A DNA stretch of 64,000 nt from Streptomyces rugosispiralis (lineage in GTDB: Bacteria > Actinomycetota > Actinomycetes > Streptomycetales > Streptomycetaceae), in contig NZ_JANIAA010000016.1 in NCBI RefSeq assembly GCF_024505145.1, positions 1 to 64,000 on the forward strand. The letters are read 5' to 3'. Position 1 is the first letter of the stretch. Each line of letters begins with the position of its first letter. Both the position numbers and the translations under genes were made by a program. Shown here piece by piece: positions 1 to 7,815 of this stretch. The notes below the pieces were generated by a model. That model made no database searches. It had not been told where the DNA came from and saw only the letters and a program-made list of their open reading frames with translations.

Positions 1-1
1 G

Positions 2-1975
2 TACTGGCTGGATGCCATCTCGTTCGTCGAGGGGGCGGCCGCCGGTGACGGCTTGAGCACGGACGCGGTGGACGCGCGCTTCTGGGAGGCGGTGGAGCGC
101 GAGGACCTGGAAGCGCTGGCGCGGACGTTGGAGGTGGCGGACGAGGAGCAGCAGTCGTCGTTGACGGCGCTGCTTCCGGCGCTGTCGTCCTGGCGCCGTC
201 AGCGGCGTGAGCAGAACACGGTGGACGGTTGGCGTTACCAGGCGGTCTGGAAGCCCCTGGCATCCGCGTCCGAGACCACGCTCTCGGGCACCTGGCTCGT
301 GGCCGTTCCGGAAGGCCGTGGTGACGATGTTTTGGTCGCCACCGTGCTGGATGGGCTGGCCGGGCGCGGAGCGCGTCTGGTCCGCGTGGCCGTCGGGGCG
401 GCGGATGACCGTGAGGTGATTACGGAGCGGCTGCGCGTGGCCCTCGATGGCGCGGCGGTGGAGCCGTCGGGCGTGGCGGGTGTGTTCTCGCTGCTGGGGC
501 TGGACGAGTCGGCCCATGAGTCCTTCGGGGTGGTCCCGGCCGGGCTGGCGGCGACGGTGGGCCTGGTTCAGGCGCTGGGCGATGCGGACGTGGTGGCTCC
601 GCTGTGGTGCGGCACCCGGGGCGCGGTGTCGGTGGGGCGGTCCGACCGGCTGGTCAGCCCGGTGCAGTCCATGGTGTGGGGCCTGGGCCGGATCCTGGAG
701 GCGGAGTACCCGCAGCGCTGGGGCGGCGTCGTGGACCTGCCCGAGTCCATGGACGGCCGTGCGGTGGCCCGTCTGGCCGGAGTGCTGGCGGGTGCGGGGA
801 CCGAGACCGAGGACCAGGTCGCGGTGCGCGGGTCCGGCGTCTTCGCCAAGCGGCTGGTGCGGGCCTCCGCGCCCGAGGCCACGACCGCGGATGGCTGGCA
901 TCCGAGCGGTTCGGTGCTGGTGACCGGTGGTACGGGTGCGCTGGGTGGCCATGTGGCGCGGTGGCTGGCGCGTACGGGTGCCGAACACCTGGTGCTGACG
1001 AGCCGCAGTGGTATGGAGGCCGAGGGCGCCGTCGAGTTGAAGGCGGAGTTGGAGGGGCTCGGCGCCCGGGTGACGGTGGCGGCGTGTGACGCGGCGGACC
1101 GTGCGGCGCTGGCGGCGGTGCTGGACGCGATTCCGCGGGAGTTCCCGCTGACGGCCGTGGTGCACACGGCCGGGGTGCTGGACGACGGTGTGGTGGACGC
1201 CCTCACGGTGCGGCGGGCGGCCGGAGTGCTGCGTCCGAAGGTGGACGCGGCGCGGAATCTGCATGAGCTGACCGCCGGGATGGAGCTGTCGGCGTTCGTG
1301 CTGTTCTCCTCGGCGGCGGGCACGTTGGGCGGTCCGGGCCAGGGGAGTTACGCGGCGGGTAACGCCTATCTCGACGCCCTGGCGCTGCAGCGGCGCGCGG
1401 ACGGCCTTCCGGCCACGTCCATCGCCTGGGGCGCCTGGGCCGGAGGCGGCCTCGTCACGGATGAGGTCGGCGAGCAGATGAGCCGGTCGGGGATCCTGGC
1501 CATGCCCCCCGAGCTGGCGATTTCAGCCCTGCAGCAGGCATTGGACCACGACGAGACGTTCCTCGCGGTGGCGGACATCGACTGGGCACGCTTCGAAGCG
1601 GACTCCGCCGACACTCCCCTCTTCCGCCAGTTGCGGAGCGCGCAGAGCGCGACCACGGCGAAGCAGCCCACGGCGGGTGGTTCCGCCCCCGGGCGGGCGG
1701 AACTTCACAACCAGCTGGAAGCCATGTCCCGGGAGAAGCGCGAAGTGGCGCTGCGGGATCTGGTGCGCGCCCAAGCCGCCGATGTCCTCGCTCACGACAG
1801 CGCGGACGCCGTCGCGTCGGACCGTGCCTTCCGTGACCTCGGCTTCGACTCGCTGACCGCTGTTGAACTGCGCAACCGGATCGGCGCGGCGACCGGGCTG
1901 CGGCTGCCGGTCAGCCTGGTCTTCGACTACCCCACGCCCGCGGTGCTGGCACGGTTCCTGAACGGCGAGATGTTC
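2..1975 (+). other. Module W0 (3' part): dimerization element, B-type KR, ACP
   Basis: Only the end of this module is in the window, and its AT specificity cannot be read. The dimerization element starts at 68. The KR NADPH-binding motif (TGGTGALG) lies near 910-950. The LDD motif of B-type ketoreductases is at 1178-1186 and the catalytic Tyr codon is at 1349-1351 within SYAAGN. There is no DH between AT and KR, because the YWLD end of the AT at base 2 runs directly into the dimerization element, which is typical of KR-only modules. The ACP spans roughly 1739-1960 with the phosphopantetheine serine at 1850-1852 (GFDSL). The module should leave a D-configured beta-hydroxyl. Confidence 0.9.
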
Positions 1976-4900
1976 GGCACCGAGGAGGGCGGCACCACCG
2001 AGACGGCGCCGGCCCGCTCGGACGCGTTCGACGAGCCCATCGCGATCGTGGCGATGAGCTGCCGGTTCCCGGGCGGTGTGCGGACCCCGGAGCAGCTGTG
2101 GGACGTGGTGAACGCCGGAGTCGACACGATCTCCGGGTTCCCCGACGACCGTGGCTGGGACCTCGAGGGACTGTACGACCCCGACCCCGACAAACCGGGC
2201 AAGACCTACGCCCGCACCGGCGGATTCCTCGACAACGTCTCCGACTTCGACCCGGACTTCTTCGGTATCTCGCGGCGTGAGGCCCTGGCCATGGACCCCC
2301 AGCAGCGGCTGCTGCTGGAGACGTCCTGGGAGGCCTTCGAACGGGCCGGCATCGATCCGGCGACGTTGCGCGGCAGCCAGGCGGGCGTCTTCATCGGCTC
2401 GAACTACCAGGACTACAGCGGCCGGGCCATCAGCGCGCCGGACGGCGTGCAGGGCTATCTCGGACTCGGCAGCGCGTCGAGCGTCGCCTCCGGCCGCCTC
2501 TCCTACACCTTCGGCTTCGAGGGCCCGGCCATGACGGTGGACACCGCGTGCTCGTCGTCGCTGGTCGCCCTGCACCTGGCCTGCCAGTCGCTGCGCCAGG
2601 GCGAGTGCGACATGGCGCTGGCCGGCGGTGTGACGGTCATGGCCACGCCGGGCACGTTCGTCGAGTTCAGCACCCAGCGGGTGCTGTCGCCGGACGGACG
2701 GTGCAAGGCGTTCTCCGCCGAGGCCGATGGCACGGGCTGGTCCGAGGGCGTGGGCCTGCTGCTGGTGGAGAAGCTGTCGGACGCCCGGCGCAACGGCCAC
2801 CAGGTGCTGGCCGTCGTCCGGGGCTCGGCGATCAACCAGGACGGCGCGTCCAACGGTCTGACGGCGCCGAACGGACCGTCGCAGCAGCGGGTGATCGGCA
2901 AGGCGCTGGAGAGCGCGGGCCTGTCGGCCGCCGATGTGGACGCGGTGGAGGCCCATGGCACGGGCACCTCGCTCGGTGACCCGATCGAGGCGCAGGCGCT
3001 GCTGGCCACCTACGGCCAGGGGCGGCCCGAGGACGAGCCGCTGTGGCTGGGGTCCATCAAGTCGAACATCGGGCACACCCAGGCCGCCGCCGGTGTGGCC
3101 GGGGTCATCAAGATGGTAATGGCCATGCGGGAGGGCGTGCTGCCGAAGACGCTCCACGCGGCCGAGCCCTCGCCGCACATCGACTGGACCAGCGGCGCGG
3201 TGTCCCTCCTGACCGAGGCGACCCCGTGGCCGGACATGGACCGCCCGCGCCGGGCGGCCGTGTCGTCCTTCGGGATCAGCGGCACCAACGCGCACACGAT
3301 CATCGAGGCGGCTGACGCGGTCCAGGCACCGTCGCCCGGGACGGGCGGCGAGGCCACCGGTTCGCCGGTCGGCATCGCGGTGGTTCCGTGGCTGCTCTCC
3401 GGCGGCAGCCCTGACGCGCTGAGCGCTCAGGCCGGGCGGCTGCGCGAGTTCGACGGTGTGGGTACCGCGCACGCCGATGACCTCGCCGACATCGGCTATT
3501 CGCTGGCGACGACCCGTTCCGCCCTGCCCTACCGCGCGGTTGTGGTCGCCGAGGAGCCGGCGCAGTTCCGGTCCGGACTCGACGCGCTGGCGGAGGGCAG
3601 GAACGCGGCCACGCTGATCCAGGGCGTGGCGCGGACCGAGCACAAGACGGCGTTCCTGTTCTCGGGCCAGGGCGCGCAGCGTCTGGGCATGGGCCGGGAG
3701 CTGTACGACGCCTTCCCGGTGTTCGCCCAGGCGCTGGACGAGGTGTGCGCGCATCTCGACGTGCTGCTCGACCGTCCGCTCACCGAGGTGATGTTCGCGG
3801 CCGAGGGCAGCGCGGACGCCGAGCTGCTGGATCAGACGGCGTTCACCCAGCCGGCGCTGTTCGCCATCGAGGTGGCGCTGTTCCGGCTGCTGGAGCACTG
3901 GGGTGTCACCCCGGATGTGCTGATCGGCCACTCCATCGGCGAGGTCGCCGCCGCCCATGTGGCGGGGGTGTTCTCGCTGGAGGACGCGTGCTCGCTGGTG
4001 GCGGCCCGTGGCCGGCTGATGCAGGCGCTGCCGGAGGGCGGCGCGATGGTGGCCGTCCAGGCGCCCGAGGAGGAGATCGTCGCCTCGCTTACCGGCCGCG
4101 AGGCCGAGGTGAGCATCGCCGCGATCAACGGCCCGACCTCCGTGGTCATCGCGGGCGACGAGGCCGCGGTGCTGGAGATCGCCGGACAGTGGGAGCGAGA
4201 GGGGCGCAAGACGCGCCGCCTGCGGGTCAGCCACGCCTTCCACTCCCCGCGCATGGACGGGGTGCTCGGTGACTTCCGTAAGGTCGTCGAGGGGCTGTCG
4301 TTCGCCCCGCCGACCCTCTCCCTGGTCTCCAACGTCACCGGCACCTCGGCCGACGCGGACGAGGTGTGCTCGCCGGAGTACTGGGTGCGCCATGTGCGGG
4401 AGGCGGTGCGGTTCGCGGACGGCGTTCGGGCCCTGGAGCAGCTGGGCGTGACGTCGTTCGTGGAGGTGGGCCCGGACGGTGTGCTCACCGCGATGGCCCA
4501 GGACTGCCTGACGGCCGAGGAATCCGTCGGCGGGCCCGCTCCTTCCCTGGTGCCCGTGTTGCGCAAGGACCGGCCCGAGATCCAGTCGCTGACCATGGCG
4601 CTGGCCGAACTCCATGTCCAAGGCCTCACGGTGAAGTGGGACGCGGTGTTCGCCGGGCGTGGCGCCCGGCGGGTGGAGCTGCCCACCTACGCGTTCCAGC
4701 GGCAGCGCTACTGGCTCGAAACGGCGCCGGCCGCCGACGGGGATGTGACCTCGGCGGGGCTGGACTCGCCCGACCACCCGCTCCTCGGCGCCGCCGTCGC
4801 CCTGGCCGACACCGACTCCTACCTGTTCACCGGCCGCCTGTCCGTCGCCACTCAGCCGTGGCTGGCCGACCACGTATTCGCGGAGACCGTTCTCTTCCCG

Positions 4901-7636
4901 GGCACGGCCTTCGTGGAAGTGGCCCTGCGCGCGGCGGAGCAGGTGGGCTATGAGCGGCTGGACGAGCTGACCATCGAGACGCCGCTGGTCCTGCCCGAAC
5001 GGGGCGCGGCCCAGATCCAGCTCACCGTGGGCGAGCCGGACGAGTCCGGAGCCCGTTCGCTCAACCTGTACTCCAGGCCCGAGGAGGCCCAGCCGGACGA
5101 CGCCTGGACACGCCACACGACCGGCCTGCTCACCAGGGACCCGGCCACCACGGCACCGGAGTCCGTGGCCGCCGACTTCGCCGTGTGGCCACCCGCGGAG
5201 GCGAAGCCGATCGACGTCGCCGGTGTCTACGACCGCTTCATCGACGTCGGCTTCGCCTATGGTCCGGCCTTCCAGGGGCTGCGAGCCGCCTGGCGCCGTG
5301 GTGACGAGATCTTCGCCGAGATCGACCTGCCCGAGACCCAGGAAGCCGAGGCCGCTCGGTACGGTCTGCACCCGGCGCTGCTCGACGCCTCGCTGCACAC
5401 CGTCGCGTTCAACCCCTCCGGCACCGACGGCAGCACCCTTCCGTTCTCGTGGAACGGGGTGGCCCTCCACACCGCTGGCGCGTCCACGCTGCGCGTGCGG
5501 CTTGCGAGCGCCGGCGGGGACACGGTCTCGCTGCACGCCACCGACACCTCCGGTGCGCTGGTCGTCTCGGTGGACTCCCTCGTCCTGCGGCCCGTGGCCC
5601 CGGAGCAGGTGAACTCCGCTCAGCCGTACGAGTCGCTGTACCAGGTCGAGTGGGTGCCCGTGGAGACCTCCCGCACCCCGGAGACGAGCGGCGTCGCGGC
5701 CGGGCGCTGGGCGCTCGTCGGACCCGACGAGGCCGAGGTGACCGGCGTTCTCGGATCGGCCGGTGTCACCGCGGACACCTACCCGGACCTCACGGCCCTG
5801 GCCGAGGCCATCGACGCGGGCGCGACCGCGCCCGACGTCGTCCTGGCCGCCACCGTGTCCCGCAGCCGCCGGACGCAGCACCTGGCGGAGGCGGTACGGG
5901 AAGCCGGCCACCACGCCCTCGATCTGCTCAAGGGCTGGCTGGCCGACGACCGATTCGGCGCCTCCCGACTGGTGTTCCTCACCCGGGGAGCCATCGCCGC
6001 GGGCGATGACACCGATGTGGCCGACCCCGCCGGCGCGGCCGTCTGGGGCCTGGTGCGCTCGGCCCAGTCCGAGAACCCCGACCGGTTCGTCCTGGCCGAC
6101 CTGGACGGTCAGGACGAGTCACGCCGGATCCTCCCGGCGGCGCTCACCGCCGGGGAACCGCAGATCGTGGTCCGCGACGGCACGGTCCTGGCCGGCCGGC
6201 TGGCCCGGGTCCCGGCTCGCGGCGCCGCGCCCGAGCGGGATGACGCGTCCGAGCAGGGCGCGGCCACGACCGGCAGCATCTGGGACCCGCGGGGCACCGT
6301 CCTGGTCACCGGAGCGGCGTCCGGCCTCGGGGGCCTGGTCGCCCGGCACCTCGTCGGCGAGCACGGCGTGCGCCACCTCGTGCTGGCCAGCCGCCGCGGC
6401 CTCGCCGCGGACGGCGCGGCCGAACTGCGGGACGAGCTGGCGGACCTCGGCGCCCACGCCACGGTCGCCGCCTGCGACACCGCCGACCGCGACTCCCTCG
6501 CCGGGCTGCTGGCCTCCCTGCCGGAGGAGCACCCGCTCACCGCCGTGATTCACACCGCCGGTGTGCTGGACGACGGCGTCGTCGAGGCACTCACGCCCGA
6601 GCGTGTCGACCGCGTGCTGCGGCCCAAGGTCGACGCGGTGCTCAACCTGCACGAGCTGACCGCCGGGCTCGACCTGTCCGCGTTCGTGCTCTTCTCCTCG
6701 CTCTCCGGGACGCTCGGCGGGCCGGGCCAGGCCAACTACGCCGCCGCCAACGCGTTCCTGGACGCGTTCGCGCACCGGCGCCGGGCCGAGGGCCTTCCCG
6801 CCCAGTCACTCGCCTGGGGGCTGTGGGAGGAGCGCAGCGGTATGACAGGCAAGCTGGACGAGGCCAATATGCGGCGCATCGCACGGGACGGCGTCACCCC
6901 GATGGCCTCCGAGGAGGCCCTGGCCCTGTTCGACACCGCTTGCGGCATCGACGCGGCCACCCTGGTCCCGGCACGGCTCGACGCCTCGGCGTGGCGAGCC
7001 CAGGACGGGCCGATCCCGGCCCTGCTGCGGGGCATCATCCGGACCACGGCCCGGCGCGGCCCCGCGAGGGCGTCCACGGGCGGTTCCGCCGCCGGCTCCG
7101 TCGAACTGCGTCGCCGTATCGGCTCGATGAAGCCCGCCGCCCGGCAGCAGGCGCTCCTGGAACTGGTGACCGAGCACGCGGCCATGGCGCTGGGCCATGA
7201 CGACGCTCGCATGATCGCTCCGGACCGCGGATTCCTCGACCTCGGCTTCGACTCGCTGACCGCGGTCGGACTGCGCAACCAACTGGGCACCGTGACCGGC
7301 CTTCGACTGCCCGCCACCCTGCTGTTCGACTACACGACGTCCAGGGCGCTGGCCGGGTATCTGGCGGAAGAACTCGTCGCGGAGGAGCCGGACGCATCGG
7401 TGGTGCTGCCGGTCCTGTCCGAGCTGGAGAAGCTGGAGAGCTCCTTCGCCGAGGTGGTGGCGGACGAAGCCGCGAGGACACGCCTCACAGCGCGCTTGCA
7501 GCAGGTGCTGGCGAAGCTGACCGCGGGGCAGCAGACACAGACGACGAACGGTGCGGTCGCCGCCGCCGACAAGTTCGAGTCGGCGACCGACGACGAGATC
7601 TTCGACTTCCTCGACGAGGAGCTCGGAACGTCGTGA
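2..7636 (+). CDS. PKS-1: modular type I polyketide synthase, 5' truncated, modules W0 (partial) and W1
   Basis: The protein extends one growing polyketide chain by two units and hands it to PKS-2. The reading frame is open from base 2, where it begins with the YWLD residues that end an AT domain, so the true start lies upstream. The TTG at 53 is an internal codon, not a start. About 2544 residues are visible. In order they are: a dimerization element (VDARFWEAVERED) and KR (Rossmann motif near residue 303), ACP (serine at 617), KS (from 678, Cys 850), AT (Ser 1311), DH (His 1624), KR (Tyr 2246), ACP (serine 2418), and a C-terminal docking region ending in DDEIFDFLDEELGTS. All catalytic residues of these domains are present. 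The family assignment is certain from the sequence. The final product is not known from this window. Confidence 0.97.
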   Translation, partial: YWLDAISFVEGAAAGDGLSTDAVDARFWEAVEREDLEALARTLEVADEEQQSSLTALLPALSSWRRQRREQNTVDGWRYQAVWKPLASASETTLSGTWLVAVPEGRGDDVLVATVLDGLAGRGARLVRVAVGAADDREVITERLRVALDGAAVEPSGVAGVFSLLGLDESAHESFGVVPAGLAATVGLVQALGDADVVAPLWCGTRGAVSVGRSDRLVSPVQSMVWGLGRILEAEYPQRWGGVVDLPESMDGRAVARLAGVLAGAGTETEDQVAVRGSGVFAKRLVRASAPEATTADGWHPSGSVLVTGGTGALGGHVARWLARTGAEHLVLTSRSGMEAEGAVELKAELEGLGARVTVAACDAADRAALAAVLDAIPREFPLTAVVHTAGVLDDGVVDALTVRRAAGVLRPKVDAARNLHELTAGMELSAFVLFSSAAGTLGGPGQGSYAAGNAYLDALALQRRADGLPATSIAWGAWAGGGLVTDEVGEQMSRSGILAMPPELAISALQQALDHDETFLAVADIDWARFEADSADTPLFRQLRSAQSATTAKQPTAGGSAPGRAELHNQLEAMSREKREVALRDLVRAQAADVLAHDSADAVASDRAFRDLGFDSLTAVELRNRIGAATGLRLPVSLVFDYPTPAVLARFLNGEMFGTEEGGTTETAPARSDAFDEPIAIVAMSCRFPGGVRTPEQLWDVVNAGVDTISGFPDDRGWDLEGLYDPDPDKPGKTYARTGGFLDNVSDFDPDFFGISRREALAMDPQQRLLLETSWEAFERAGIDPATLRGSQAGVFIGSNYQDYSGRAISAPDGVQGYLGLGSASSVASGRLSYTFGFEGPAMTVDTACSSSLVALHLACQSLRQGECDMALAGGVTVMATPGTFVEFSTQRVLSPDGRCKAFSAEADGTGWSEGVGLLLVEKLSDARRNGHQVLAVVRGSAINQDGASNGLTAPNGPSQQRVIGKALESAGLSAADVDAVEAHGTGTSLGDPIEAQALLATYGQGRPEDEPLWLGSIKSNIGHTQAAAGVAGVIKMVMAMREGVLPKTLHAAEPSPHIDWTSGAVSLLTEATPWPDMDRPRRAAVSSFGISGTNAHTIIEAADAVQAPSPGTGGEATGSPVGIAVVPWLLSGGSPDALSAQAGRLREFDGVGTAHADDLADIGYSLATTRSALPYRAVVVAEEPAQFRSGLDALAEGRNAATLIQGVARTEHKTAFLFSGQGAQRLGMGRELYDAFPVFAQALDEVCAHLDVLLDRPLTEVMFAAEGSADAELLDQTAFTQPALFAIEVALFRLLEHWGVTPDVLIGHSIGEVAAAHVAGVFSLEDACSLVAARGRLMQALPEGGAMVAVQAPEEEIVASLTGREAEVSIAAINGPTSVVIAGDEAAVLEIAGQWEREGRKTRRLRVSHAFHSPRMDGVLGDFRKVVEGLSFAPPTLSLVSNVTGTSADADEVCSPEYWVRHVREAVRFADGVRALEQLGVTSFVEVGPDGVLTAMAQDCLTAEESVGGPAPSLVPVLRKDRPEIQSLTMALAELHVQGLTVKWDAVFAGRGARRVELPTYAFQRQRYWLETAPAADGDVTSAGLDSPDHPLLGAAVALADTDSYLFTGRLSVATQPWLADHVFAETVLFPGTAFVEVALRAAEQVGYERLDELTIETPLVLPERGAAQIQLTVGEPDESGARSLNLYSRPEEAQPDDAWTRHTTGLLTRDPATTAPESVAADFAVWPPAEAKPIDVAGVYDRFIDVGFAYGPAFQGLRAAWRRGDEIFAEIDLPETQEAEAARYGLHPALLDASLHTVAFNPSGTDGSTLPFSWNGVALHTAGASTLRVRLASAGGDTVSLHATDTSGALVVSVDSLVLRPVAPEQVNSAQPYESLYQVEWVPVETSRTPETSGVAAGRWALVGPDEAEVTGVLGSAGVTADTYPDLTALAEAIDAGATAPDVVLAATVSRSRRTQHLAEAVREAGHHALDLLKGWLADDRFGASRLVFLTRGAIAAGDDTDVADPAGAAVWGLVRSAQSENPDRFVLADLDGQDESRRILPAALTAGEPQIVVRDGTVLAGRLARVPARGAAPERDDASEQGAATTGSIWDPRGTVLVTGAASGLGGLVARHLVGEHGVRHLVLASRRGLAADGAAELRDELADLGAHATVAACDTADRDSLAGLLASLPEEHPLTAVIHTAGVLDDGVVEALTPERVDRVLRPKVDAVLNLHELTAGLDLSAFVLFSSLSGTLGGPGQANYAAANAFLDAFAHRRRAEGLPAQSLAWGLWEERSGMTGKLDEANMRRIARDGVTPMASEEALALFDTACGIDAATLVPARLDASAWRAQDGPIPALLRGIIRTTARRGPARASTGGSAAGSVELRRRIGSMKPAARQQALLELVTEHAAMALGHDDARMIAPDRGFLDLGFDSLTAVGLRNQLGTVTGLRLPATLLFDYTTSRALAGYLAEELVAEEPDASVVLPVLSELEKLESSFAEVVADEAARTRLTARLQQVLAKLTAGQQTQTTNGAVAAADKFESATDDEIFDFLDEELGTS
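2033..7365 (+). other. Module W1: KS-AT(malonyl)-DH-KR(B)-ACP
   Basis: The KS runs from 2033 to about 3310, with the active Cys at 2549-2551 (DTACSSSL) and both HGTGT and GHTQAAAG histidine motifs. The AT runs from about 3640 to 4715, with Ser at 3932-3934 (GHSIGE) and HAFH at 4232-4243, which indicates malonyl-CoA. The DH spans about 4756-5600. Its catalytic His is at 4871-4873, its Asp is at 5384-5386 (DASLH), and YGPAF and LPFSW are present. In the HxxxGxxxxP motif the Gly is Glu. No dimerization element is present, as usual for DH modules. The KR Tyr is at 6737-6739, with an LDD motif (B-type). The ACP serine is at 7253-7255. The expected outcome is a trans alkene. Confidence 0.93.
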
Positions 7637-7815
7637 CCGACACGCAGGCCGGCCCTGGAAGTTACCGGTCGAAGGCTTTCAACCCCCTGTCTTGGGGTTC
7701 TCAGAGGAGTGACAAGAGGCAGTGAGCGACACCAAACTGCGCGATTACCTCAAGCGCGCGACGGCCAGTCTGCACGAGACTCGTCAAGAGCTGCGGGAAC
7801 TCAAGGACAGGGACA
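7390..7815 (+). other. Docking junction PKS-1 to PKS-2, with 85-base intergenic gap
   Basis: The C-terminus of PKS-1 has a helical segment (LSELEKLESSF), a second helix (RLTARLQQVLAKL), a flexible stretch and the terminal acidic helix DDEIFDFLDEELGTS. PKS-2 begins with the coiled-coil helix KLRDYLKRATASL before its KS. This is the usual class 1 head-to-tail docking arrangement. The gap 7637-7721 holds no ORF. It contains a 6-bp inverted repeat (AACCCC 7681-7686, GGGGTT 7694-7699, 7-base loop) just before the ribosome binding site. There is no T-tract, so it is not an obvious terminator. Confidence 0.8.
7703..7709 (+). promoter_or_regulatory. Ribosome binding site of PKS-2
   Basis: AGAGGAG lies 12 bases before the GTG start at 7722. 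A second purine run (AGAGG, 7715-7719) lies only 2 bases before it. GTG at 7722 is the start that gives a complete docking helix. Confidence 0.55.

Noticed and set aside
53..55. TTG at 53 as a start of PKS-1
   Set aside because: The frame is already open from base 2 and codes the conserved YWLD end of an AT domain, so the gene begins before the window.
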